Part shown: piece after piece, positions 1-5,333 of the stretch
Layout of the letters: each line of letters begins with the position of its first letter
Position numbering within the stretch: the first letter of the stretch is position 1
From: Methanobacteriota archaeon
Lineage (GTDB): Archaea; Methanobacteriota; Methanobacteria; Methanobacteriales; Methanobacteriaceae
Reading direction: 5' to 3'
Assembly (NCBI GenBank): GCA_023436175.1
Contig: JAEZKE010000097.1
Location: 1 to 6,710 of the forward strand
Length of the DNA: 6,710 nt
Made by a program: the position numbers and the translations under genes
Notes under the pieces: generated by a model
Seen by the model: only the letters and a program-made list of their open reading frames with translations
Database searches by the model: none
Told to the model about the DNA's origin: nothing

Positions 1-55
1 TTAACTGTACAGCTTGTTCTTTAAATTCTTTTGTATAAATCTTCCGGTTTACCAC
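1..55 (-). CDS. IS3-family transposase OrfA-like protein, N-terminal fragment running off the window
   Basis: The minus-strand frame starting at the GTG of 53-55 reads MVNR followed by KIYTKEFKEQAVQL and leaves the window at position 1. The segment (R/K)xYTKEFKEQAVQL is the usual opening of the helix-turn-helix OrfA of IS3-family transposases, which binds the element's terminal repeats and is joined by frameshift to the DDE catalytic OrfB. An AAGGAG site at 68-73 lies 12 bases before the GTG, rather far, so the start is uncertain. A promoter-like pair lies just upstream. The terminal inverted repeat cannot be fixed because only one end is visible, but the element must end somewhere around 113-131, against the 3' end of the next gene. 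Family assignment rests on about 14 residues and is from memory. Confidence 0.6.
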   Translation of the reverse strand, partial: MVNRKIYTKEFKEQAVQL

Positions 56-84
56 TAGTTCACTCAGCTCCTTAATGTCTATAT

Positions 85-112
85 TTTATACTCTTAACTG
101 AGTGTCTGGCAA
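85..112 (-). promoter_or_regulatory. Possible sigma-A promoter of the transposase
   Basis: On the minus strand TTGCCA (107-112) is followed after 16 bases by TATAAA (85-90). Both hexamers match the vegetative consensus at five of six positions, although the spacer is one base short of ideal. The site lies just upstream of the OrfA start, where an IS element normally carries its own promoter. Prediction only. Confidence 0.35.
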
Positions 113-131
113 ATCGGGGGAAAAGCAAAGC

Positions 132-479
132 TCATACACCGTAATGAATGACATATTTATTTTCCGAGATTGCTGTTCGTAATAATATTATTAAATCAAT
201 TAATTCTTTTGATGATTTCGAACGCCTATCACTTGATACAATTTCGTAAAATGCCTCTAACGACTCAGGAGGAATAAGTGTCACGCCCCATCTTGCAAGT
301 GCAAATGAAGGTCTATTGTAACAATGAAAAAAAGTCTTTATCAATGTGAGTTTATCCCACCAATCACTTATAATATCATCATTAATAGCAACACAATGAT
401 ATTTTTCCGGTTCATAATCTGAGTAATCTTTGTCTTTAATAAATTCATCTATAATGCCAAATTCAGCAACACAAGACAT
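132..479 (-). CDS. Small cytosolic hypothetical protein, immunity-protein-like
   Basis: A complete 115-residue protein starting MSCVAEFGIIDEF. The ATG at 477-479 is chosen because AAAGGTG (489-495) lies nine bases upstream; the longer GTG version would start inside that ribosome binding site. There is no signal peptide or membrane segment. Visible landmarks are an acidic N-terminal third, DDIISDWWDKL at about 34-44, an RWGVTLIPPESL block at 63-74, and a C-terminal KYVIHYGV. I recognise the pattern as a small hypothetical protein seen in Bacillota but cannot give it a named family. Its size, isolation and position as the last unit of the repeat-separated array suggest an orphan immunity protein against a polymorphic toxin. 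That function is inference; no toxin gene is in the window. The stop codon lies very close to the IS3-type end, but the protein looks full length. Confidence 0.75.
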   Translation of the reverse strand: MSCVAEFGIIDEFIKDKDYSDYEPEKYHCVAINDDIISDWWDKLTLIKTFFHCYNRPSFALARWGVTLIPPESLEAFYEIVSSDRRSKSSKELIDLIILLRTAISENKYVIHYGV

Positions 480-544
480 ATATATTATCACCTTTCACTT
501 ACTTCATATCAGTCTATACTCCTCATAATAATGGCATTTTCGCT

Positions 545-640
545 TAATTGGCCCATTGCAACATAACTTTTTTCCACTCCCAGTCCATGGGTAGGAGAGG
601 TGAGTTAGGATTGGATTTCTGCCCAAAGTTGGTGACCATA
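545..640 (-). repeat. Dispersed intergenic repeat, copy 1
   Basis: Read on the plus strand this copy holds CAGTCCAT at 581-588, a GGTAGG-rich stretch to about 603, and GCCCAAAG at 621-628, exactly 40 bases after the start of the CAGTCCAT block, as in copies 3 and 4. The side nearer the next gene (561-580) has CATAACTTTTTTCCACTCC, shared with copy 4 and the relict at 3882. Homology with copy 4 continues weakly to about 545. Relative to copies 2-4, the CAGTCCAT-to-GAG segment has four substitutions and no indel. The repeat ends 13 bases from the stop codon of the gene upstream and its core lies 102 bases from the start of the gene downstream. Confidence 0.85.
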
Positions 641-652
641 TCGTCGTTATTT

Positions 653-1174
653 TTATCGATATGGAGAAATAAACTCTTCAATAAATAAACCACTATCCTT
701 GATTTTTTGGATTACACTTTGGTTTTGTGATGAACTACCTATGTACATATAATAATCGTACCCAAAATGAACAAACATTTTATATTTTCCCCATAACTTG
801 CAACACAAATTTTCCCGCAAAGCTAAGCGACTAATCATCATCAATTCTCCTATTTCTAATTTCGTACCCTCTTTAGTAAAATCGAAAAGTTTTATCATTT
901 CGGGAGTATATATGCTTTTAAAATGAGGATTTAACTTAGGTTTTTCTGGCTTTTCTATGTTTATTACGGATAAAGTTGATATTTTTAAGGAGTCCATAAA
1001 TTCTGAAATGGTTTTAACATATAGATCTTCTACTTTCAAATATTTATTAAGCGTTAAAACTACCCCATTAAAGGTTCTTCCAATATCAGAAATCGAGGTC
1101 CATTCATCCTTTTTAAAGGCTCCACTTTCATCCCTAAACATTGGATTGTATTTTGTTACCCTCCATTGATACAT
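653..1174 (-). CDS. Cytosolic hypothetical protein, possible immunity protein
   Basis: A complete 173-residue protein opening MYQWRVTKYNPMFRDESG. The ATG at 1172-1174 is preceded by AAAGGAG with six bases of spacing, a near-ideal site; a start seven codons earlier would place the ribosome binding site inside the gene and is rejected. No signal peptide or membrane segment is visible. Landmarks are KDEWTSISDIG at 22-32, a leucine-rich LTLNKYLKVEDLY at 40-52, RLALRENLCCKLW at 116-128, MFVHFGYDYYMYIG at 133-146 and a C-terminal SGLFIEEFISPYR. The VHFGY element resembles the IHYGV ending of the next gene in the array. I recall similar proteins as unnamed hypotheticals in Bacilli. The immunity role is inferred from size and context only. 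It lies between repeat copies 2 and 1, so it is probably expressed as a single-gene unit. Confidence 0.75.
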   Translation of the reverse strand: MYQWRVTKYNPMFRDESGAFKKDEWTSISDIGRTFNGVVLTLNKYLKVEDLYVKTISEFMDSLKISTLSVINIEKPEKPKLNPHFKSIYTPEMIKLFDFTKEGTKLEIGELMMISRLALRENLCCKLWGKYKMFVHFGYDYYMYIGSSSQNQSVIQKIKDSGLFIEEFISPYR

Positions 1175-1251
1175 TAGATTCTCCTTTATTCTCAATTGCT
1201 GTTAATACTTAAGCGGAGAACTAGCAATTTTTTACATACACGATAAACTAT

Positions 1252-1342
1252 GCCACTCTCAGTCCATAGGTAGGGTAGGGGAGACATCAAATCAAAATCT
1301 TTGATTATCACACTCGTAGCGGGAACACGGTGTTACATGCCG
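1252..1342 (-). repeat. Dispersed intergenic repeat, copy 2
   Basis: The plus strand shows CAGTCCATAGGTAGGGTAGG at 1260-1279 followed by GGAGA, identical to copies 3 and 4 over 25 bases. The rest has diverged: the GCCCAAAG box is replaced by CTCGTAGCGG after an apparent insertion of about 11 bases, then a tail resembling GTGTTATCGG (1330-1342) is still recognisable. The core is 86 bases from the start of the gene read from this unit, the shortest distance of the set. An AACTAGC motif at 1219-1225 is shared with the same side of copy 3 and of the relict copy. Confidence 0.8.
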
Positions 1343-1360
1343 TGGATATGGACTTAGATC

Positions 1361-1389
1361 ACCATCTAAACCAGGGATGGCTAGATGGT
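1361..1389. other. Hairpin between an exported-protein gene and repeat copy 2
   Basis: ACCATCTA (1361-1368) and TAGATGGT (1382-1389) are perfect inverted repeats, and inside them CCA (1371-1373) can pair with TGG (1378-1380) around a GGGA tetraloop, giving up to 11 base pairs. It lies 48 bases beyond the stop codon at 1437. Neither side has a clear T-tract, so it is not a classical intrinsic terminator; it may protect the 3' end of the transcript or be a weak terminator. Confidence 0.5.
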
Positions 1390-1436
1390 TGGCTTTAAAG
1401 ATTTACTTATAAATTTTCCAAAGATAATGATTTTAA

Positions 1437-2303
1437 TTATTCGCCATTTCCTTCTCTATTTAGATAGTTTTCTAGTTGTTCGGTATCGATTTTATTTGAT
1501 TTTAAATAATCGATCGCTTTTTGATTTAGGACAAAATCATTCTCTTTTAGAATTTGGTAATAACCCTGAATAAGGTCAAAGGAAGATGAGTTAGAATATT
1601 TGGTTACAAACCTTTCATAACTTGCTTTAGTATCATCAGTAAGTTTGCCGTTCAAGAATAAAGGGGTATTATCTAAATATGAGGCAATATAAATATATAA
1701 GCAAAAATCCTTTTTAGATTTAGCATCTTTCGCTTCTGGATAATCCGAAAAATCTTTTGAAAATTGTTCCCAAGCAATAATTCGATCCGCTAACTCATTC
1801 CAGCTAATTGATAAACCCATATCCTCAATTACATACGTTCTAGTTTGTTTCATTTCTTTATTCAAGATTTCTAAATATCTCTTTAAACCAGCAGATACCA
1901 CATTAGCAAAATTAGTATAAATAAAATCAGGTTTTTCGTCCAAAAAATCTCCCGATTCTGAAAAGCCAATTCTAATACCATATTTATTTAAATCTTTTTC
2001 TTCTAATTTTAACTTACCTTTATTAAAATCCTCGGAAATATTATATTGAACATTTTCAAAAAAACTATAAAATGTTCTAAATATACCATCATTTTGGCGT
2101 TTGTTTTTGGTCATATACTTTTTAGATTCATTAAGTGCAAGTTTTATTGAGTTAATGTCCCTTACAGATAACTTTTTAACATACCTTTGATACTTCATAA
2201 CCAAGTTGTTGCTTGTATTATTGGTTTTTGCTAATAGATTGAAATGTTGCAGCAGAAGTATACAAACAACCACAAAAACCAATATTTTTATTCCTTTTCT
2301 CAT
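1437..2303 (-). CDS. Membrane-anchored or secreted hypothetical protein
   Basis: A 288-residue protein with an N-terminal export signal: basic MRKGIK, then a hydrophobic run from about residue 7 to 20 (LVFVVVCILLL) and a polar stretch from about 26. No lipobox cysteine follows, so it is either cleaved near LLAK or stays as a signal anchor. The rest is lysine- and acid-rich, apparently largely helical, with many tyrosines and no motif I can name. A hydrophobic patch FCLYIYIASYL lies around 200-210. The ATG is supported by GAGGCGG about seven bases upstream. It is followed by a hairpin and repeat copy 2 and preceded by copy 3, so it stands alone. I do not recognise the family. An exported product differs from the cytosolic products on either side of the array, which argues against one shared pathway. 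Confidence 0.7.
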   Translation of the reverse strand: MRKGIKILVFVVVCILLLQHFNLLAKTNNTSNNLVMKYQRYVKKLSVRDINSIKLALNESKKYMTKNKRQNDGIFRTFYSFFENVQYNISEDFNKGKLKLEEKDLNKYGIRIGFSESGDFLDEKPDFIYTNFANVVSAGLKRYLEILNKEMKQTRTYVIEDMGLSISWNELADRIIAWEQFSKDFSDYPEAKDAKSKKDFCLYIYIASYLDNTPLFLNGKLTDDTKASYERFVTKYSNSSSFDLIQGYYQILKENDFVLNQKAIDYLKSNKIDTEQLENYLNREGNGE

Positions 2304-2396
2304 TTTTAAACCGCCTCTTAATTTATTTTATAGTTCATTAAGTCTTTGATTTTAGGGTGACTCTAATAAGAACGACCCGGCAACCTGTTATGACAC

Positions 2397-2490
2397 GTAA
2401 CTAGCTAACATTCTTCCACTTCCAGTCCATAGGTAGGGTAGGGGAGATAAGTTTGATACTATGCCCAAAGCGGAAACCTTATATTATCGG
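2397..2490 (-). repeat. Dispersed intergenic repeat, copy 3
   Basis: The plus strand has CAGTCCATAGGTAGGGTAGG at 2423-2442 followed by GGAGA, then GCCCAAAG at 2463-2470 and a tail AAACCTTATATTATCGG ending at 2490. The 40-base spacing from the CAGTCCAT block to the GCCCAAAG box equals that of copies 1 and 4. The tail ends 23 bases short of the stop codon of the upstream gene; the core lies 120 bases from the start of the downstream gene. AACTAGC at 2399-2405 matches copy 2 and the relict copy. Confidence 0.85.
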
Positions 2491-2513
2491 ATTAAGCAGT
2501 CCTAAACTGAAAA

Positions 2514-3074
2514 TTATGGCCAATCTTCATAAACTTTTATTCTTATTATTTTCTCATCCTTTGTTGCAAACTCTATAGTATTCTGTGGATAGCTATAAGA
2601 ATATGTATCCAGAGAGCCTTTTTTCATTGGAAGAAAAGGGTAAATATCTTTTGCTTTATTAATGTTATCACCTATTTTTATTTCTTTGCCTGTTGGAAAA
2701 TTTGAACTTTGAATGGTTATTGAATCAACAAAATATGGTTTATCTTTATCTAGCTGGACAAAATCAAACATAATACCTTCGAATGAAACTTGTTTGATGG
2801 AATAAATACCATATTTTTTTATTTCAGTAGTTTTCTCGGATAATGGCGTACCGATTAGGTTAATTAAATTAATATCCTTTTCGTAAGTACCGATATAAAT
2901 TGTTATATTCTTTATATGTACTGAAAAATAGTCTTTATCATCAAGGTTCTTAGCTACCTTTAAATCATTAGCAGTATTGTCCGCGTGTACCATTGTTATA
3001 TTACCTTTACAACATAAACACAATGTTCCAATAAGGATGCAGACTGTTATTATAATAAATTTGGCTCTTTTCAT
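2514..3074 (-). CDS. Secreted hypothetical protein with two related beta-rich halves
   Basis: A 186-residue protein starting MKRAKFIIITVCILIG. The ATG at 3072-3074 is chosen because GGAGG precedes it by five bases; the same frame stays open 68 codons further upstream, but that extension reads through repeat copy 4 and is not likely to be translated. The N-terminus is a signal peptide (K2, R3, K5; hydrophobic 6-20) with a likely type I cleavage after V29-H30-A31. C21 and C22 follow the hydrophobic core but the preceding residues do not form a lipobox. The mature part alternates strands and turns, with IYIGTYEKDINLINLIGTP (59-77) echoed by IKIGDNINKAKDIYPFL (132-148), a pattern seen in small secreted BLIP- or SmpA-like repeats of Bacillota. 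It ends in DWP. Function unknown; probably outside the membrane. It has a promoter-like sequence of its own. Confidence 0.75.
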   Translation of the reverse strand: MKRAKFIIITVCILIGTLCLCCKGNITMVHADNTANDLKVAKNLDDKDYFSVHIKNITIYIGTYEKDINLINLIGTPLSEKTTEIKKYGIYSIKQVSFEGIMFDFVQLDKDKPYFVDSITIQSSNFPTGKEIKIGDNINKAKDIYPFLPMKKGSLDTYSYSYPQNTIEFATKDEKIIRIKVYEDWP

Positions 3075-3128
3075 TTTTCCTCCAATTTGTAAGGTCTTCC
3101 ATGCCTTCACGATACCGGACTGCTTTTT

Positions 3129-3158
3129 ACTATATGTTCTGTAATTGCCATATCGCAA
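3129..3158 (-). promoter_or_regulatory. Possible sigma-A promoter between repeat copy 4 and its gene
   Basis: On the minus strand TTGCGA (3153-3158) is followed after 18 bases by TATAGT (3129-3134), matching the vegetative consensus at four and five of six positions. It would give a leader of about 48 bases before the ATG at 3074. The -35 box lies directly against the conserved part of repeat copy 4, which raises the possibility that the repeat carries part of the expression signal. The corresponding place in the other copies shows no equally good promoter, so this is tentative. Confidence 0.35.
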
Positions 3159-3247
3159 AGTCCATAACTTTTTCAACTTCCAGTCCATAGGTAGGGTAGG
3201 GGAGATGGGATTGAATCCACGCCCGAAGCAAAACCCTGTGTTATCGG
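3143..3247 (-). repeat. Dispersed intergenic repeat, copy 4
   Basis: The plus strand has CATAACTTTTTCAACTTC at 3163-3180, CAGTCCATAGGTAGGGTAGG at 3181-3200 followed by GGAGA, GCCCGAAG at 3221-3228 and the tail CCTGTGTTATCGG ending at 3247. It is the copy most similar to copy 3 in the core and to copy 1 on the gene-proximal side, where the homology (GGCAATTAC against GGCCAATTAAG on the minus strand) runs on to about 3143. The core is 107 bases from the downstream start codon; the tail ends 55 bases short of the stop codon of the DUF2321-type gene. Confidence 0.87.
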
Positions 3248-3302
3248 CTATGCGCAACCCAATTTGATGGTTATCCATTTAGGACAATCGCTTTTATTTT
3301 TT

Positions 3303-3779
3303 TCAAGGCCATATCATTTTTTTAGCAGTTTCGCTAACTAAATCAACTAAAATATCTCTAAAAGCACTTCTAAATTGCGTACCAACCTTTGAAATGATTT
3401 TTTTAAATTTGGTTGCTGCTACTATGGTTTTTGGGGAATCACTTACTATCTCTGGAATGGTTTCTGTTAATATGAACTTTTCTTCACTTGAAATATCAAG
3501 TTCTTGAGCTAATTCTTGTGCGGCCTTAATTTTTTTTTCTGTCCAGGGATATGGTTTTCCGCACTCATGACAAAACAAAGGAAGTGTAAAGCTATTGTAA
3601 TAACCAATGCTTTCACTATAGTAATCTCCTTGAATTTCAATTTTACAACTTGGACAATTCGTAATTGTTGGCTCTCCACATCGTGTACAAAACTTTGCAT
3701 TATGTTCTGGATGATTTAAAAAAGTATCATTGATAATATGTCCATTTACACATATCTGTGCTTGATCATATCCTTCCAA
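3303..3779 (-). CDS. DUF2321-family zinc-ribbon protein
   Basis: A 158-residue protein beginning at the TTG of 3777-3779, because GGGGGT lies exactly six bases upstream and the conserved EGYDQAQICVNGH opening of the family starts there. From memory it follows the DUF2321 pattern nearly end to end: YDxAQICxNGH at the N-terminus, KFCTRCGEPTITNCPSC, FCHECGKPYPWTE, SDSPKT, and the invariant-looking tail RDILVDLVSETAKKMIWP. Candidate zinc ligands are C10 and H14, C31/C34, C42/C45 and C70/C73, arranged as zinc ribbons; the C-terminal half is helical. The product should be cytosolic. The biochemical function of the family is unknown to me. It is the first unit of the repeat-separated array, between the short repeat relict and copy 4. 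All metal-binding pairs are intact and the length is typical, so it looks functional. Confidence 0.85.
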   Translation of the reverse strand: MEGYDQAQICVNGHIINDTFLNHPEHNAKFCTRCGEPTITNCPSCKIEIQGDYYSESIGYYNSFTLPLFCHECGKPYPWTEKKIKAAQELAQELDISSEEKFILTETIPEIVSDSPKTIVAATKFKKIISKVGTQFRSAFRDILVDLVSETAKKMIWP

Positions 3780-3785
3780 TTTTAT

Positions 3786-3791
3786 ACCCCC
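3786..3791 (-). promoter_or_regulatory. Ribosome binding site that fixes a TTG start
   Basis: GGGGGT on the minus strand ends six bases before the TTG at 3777-3779. The alternative TTG twelve codons upstream has no such site and would add residues not expected for the DUF2321 family, so the internal TTG is the better start. Confidence 0.7.
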
Positions 3792-3827
3792 AAAAATATT
3801 TTTCTGCAGACACAATGTTAGTCGGTT

Positions 3828-3847
3828 TTATGTGGTATGCCACATAA
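3828..3847. promoter_or_regulatory. Perfect 8-bp hairpin / possible operator upstream of the DUF2321 gene
   Basis: TTATGTGG (3828-3835) and CCACATAA (3840-3847) are perfectly inverted around a TATG spacer. It lies about 50-70 bases upstream of the TTG start. Being symmetrical and free of a T-tract, it could be a dimeric regulator's operator or a leader hairpin; nothing decides between these. One arm runs into the AACTAGC motif (3846-3852) shared with repeat copies 2 and 3. Confidence 0.4.
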
Positions 3848-3861
3848 CTAGCATGGATATC

Positions 3862-3900
3862 ATCTAGTTTTAAATTATGCATAACATAACTTTTTCCCCA
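3862..3900 (-). repeat. Short relict of the dispersed repeat (fifth unit)
   Basis: AACATAACTTTTTCCCCA at 3883-3900 matches the gene-proximal flank of copies 1 (AACATAACTTTTTTCCAC) and 4, but the CAGTCCAT/GGTAGG core and the GCCCAAAG box are missing: the sequence runs instead into the stop codon of the ATPase gene at 3909. AACTAGC at 3846-3852 is also shared with copies 2 and 3. Position relative to the next start codon (about 105-125 bases) agrees with the other units, so it is best read as a truncated copy at the array boundary. Confidence 0.5.
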
Positions 3901-3908
3901 CATTTAAG

Positions 3909-5201
3909 TCACAATTTTCTCAATTTCACATAGATCCTAAATATCGGGTTTGTAAACTCATAGAGGCCAGGTTTTTCTTCAACCCTTACTAATACCGGAC
4001 CATATCGTTTGTCTATAAGCCTTGGCAAAAGTTGATCAATATAATTAAGTTCTAGATCTCTAGCATCTGCTCTAATATTTTTTAATACGACTCGTCCAAC
4101 TTCATCATTAAATAAAGTATTTTGTTCGGGTTGTTCAGCTAAAAGATGTAATAATACACGTCTATCTTCTGAATCTCCAATTGCCCTTTGATAAGCAGTT
4201 TCCAATGTTGGAAAAGCATCTCCATTTTTAATTTCTTGAAGAACTTCATCAAGTGTACCCATAGTTATACTTGTTTGAGCGGATTTGTTAACTGCATTGA
4301 CGCAGGCTTTACCTATAAGTTGAATTAAATATGGGTACCCTTCGGAGATGGAAGCAATATTTTCGGCAACAGAATGTTCAAAAGACAAATTACCCTTAAA
4401 TAGTTTTTGTGCTGTATAAATAACTTGTATTGACTCGTCAAAAGGCATTTTTCGAACATTTATTGAACCTTCCTCTAATAGGCGCTCAATAGATGCATGA
4501 TCAGCAACTAAATCATTTATGTCATTAGCTATTCCACAAATGCCAAATTTAACATTTTCACTACTTAGAGATTTAATTAATGATCCAATGCTAGATTTAT
4601 CTTCAATAACATCAAATTCATCTAATAAAATTAAAAGCCCGTCTCTTCCCATACGCTTTTTTACTTGATGAACAAGAATAGAATCTATGTAGTTACGAAA
4701 GGTCTGTATAATATCATCTGGTACAACACGAGCATATTTTGAATTATTTGTTCCTTTGGTACCCCAATTAATTACTTTTAAATCTGCTCCTAAATCTGTT
4801 TCGTCTGTTCGAGTGAATTCAATTAATTCTTTTCCATCATTAGGAACTAGACGTAAGAGCCCATCTTCATGATTTTGGTCATTACATAGACGGGTGATTA
4901 GGTCTATGCCATTTTTTATTAACGAATCACATTGATAATATACCGTTAAATAAGTTCGAGGTTTATTAGGGATTAAATGGTTAAGTCCAGCAAGTTTGGC
5001 AAGTTTGTAATCACCCAAAGCCATTTGCTGTATTTGCCTTAAAAGAGATGATTTTCCAACTCCGCGTTTCCCATAAATTGCAATTATACCAAGTCGAGAA
5101 TTAATGGCCCTAATACAATTTTGTATCAGCTCTGTTCTACCAACAAATCTTTTTGGATCTTTGATTACATCGGAAGTAAAACCAATTTCGGGGTCAATCA
5201 T
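3909..5201 (-). CDS. P-loop ATPase with C-terminal winged-helix-like region (Orc1/Cdc6- or STAND-like)
   Basis: A 430-residue cytosolic protein. In order: a FVGRTELI box at 19-26, typical just before the P-loop of AAA+/STAND ATPases; Walker A GKRGVGKS at 44-51; Walker B with hydrophobic strand LLILLDEFD at 189-197; a sensor-1-like GIANDIND at 223-230; a SEGYPYLIQLIG box at 286-297 found in the lid region of prokaryotic ATPases of this group; and a C-terminal region (about 343-425) with helices and YGPVLVRVEEKPGLYEFTNPIFRIYV, resembling a winged helix. All nucleotide-binding residues are present, so it should hydrolyse ATP. AAGGAGGG lies seven bases before the ATG. It follows a terminator and so is likely transcribed on its own; the leader has TAAAAT as a possible -10 box but no clear -35. 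No effector domain is fused. A role in mobile-element or defence biology is possible but inferred. Exact family uncertain. Confidence 0.85.
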   Translation of the reverse strand: MIDPEIGFTSDVIKDPKRFVGRTELIQNCIRAINSRLGIIAIYGKRGVGKSSLLRQIQQMALGDYKLAKLAGLNHLIPNKPRTYLTVYYQCDSLIKNGIDLITRLCNDQNHEDGLLRLVPNDGKELIEFTRTDETDLGADLKVINWGTKGTNNSKYARVVPDDIIQTFRNYIDSILVHQVKKRMGRDGLLILLDEFDVIEDKSSIGSLIKSLSSENVKFGICGIANDINDLVADHASIERLLEEGSINVRKMPFDESIQVIYTAQKLFKGNLSFEHSVAENIASISEGYPYLIQLIGKACVNAVNKSAQTSITMGTLDEVLQEIKNGDAFPTLETAYQRAIGDSEDRRVLLHLLAEQPEQNTLFNDEVGRVVLKNIRADARDLELNYIDQLLPRLIDKRYGPVLVRVEEKPGLYEFTNPIFRIYVKLRKL

Positions 5202-5281
5202 CAGAATTCCCTCCTTATGGGACCTAGTTATTTTAAGCCTTTTAAAATTTCAATTAAAAACGTCTTACTAAGAACTGAGTT

Positions 5282-5325
5282 TTTAAAAAGAAAACGGCCT
5301 ACATTTTAGCCGTTTCTTGGTGTCC
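5282..5325 (-). terminator. Intrinsic terminator of the HsdR-N-like gene; hairpin repeat copy A
   Basis: On the minus strand AAACGGC and TA-rich inner bases pair with TAGGCCGTTT: pairs 5292-5297 with 5310-5315 and 5299-5301 with 5307-5309, nine base pairs with a single bulged base at 5298 and a five-base loop, followed by TTTTCTTTTT. It starts about 9-20 bases after the stop codon at 5334. The preceding GGACACCAAGAAA and the whole hairpin recur at 6541-6577. Confidence 0.8.
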
Positions 5326-5333
5326 AAACTTTT

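Noticed and set aside
480..491. GTG start four codons upstream of the 115-residue protein
   Set aside because: That GTG is part of the AAAGGTG ribosome binding site serving the ATG at 477-479.
957..1169. 70-codon plus-strand open frame
   Set aside because: It lies wholly inside the well-supported minus-strand gene at 653-1174, has no ribosome binding site and no recognisable protein features.
3000..3030. Lipobox in the secreted protein at 2514-3074
   Set aside because: Cysteines at residues 19, 21 and 22 are not preceded by the small residues a signal peptidase II site needs; V-H-A at 29-31 is a better type I site.
3509..3719. Open frames on both strands within the zinc-ribbon gene
   Set aside because: Both overlap the DUF2321-type gene, whose cysteine pairs and conserved tail make its frame certain; they are shadows.
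545..3900. Integron attC sites
   Set aside because: The repeats precede rather than directly follow genes at a fixed place, lack clear paired RYYYAAC and GTTRRRY boxes with the usual imperfect palindrome, and no integrase is visible. CATAAC/GTTAT-type ends are present in copy 4 but not consistently.
5121..5309. 62-codon plus-strand open frame
   Set aside because: It overlaps the N-terminus of the ATPase antisense and runs into the terminator; no start signal.
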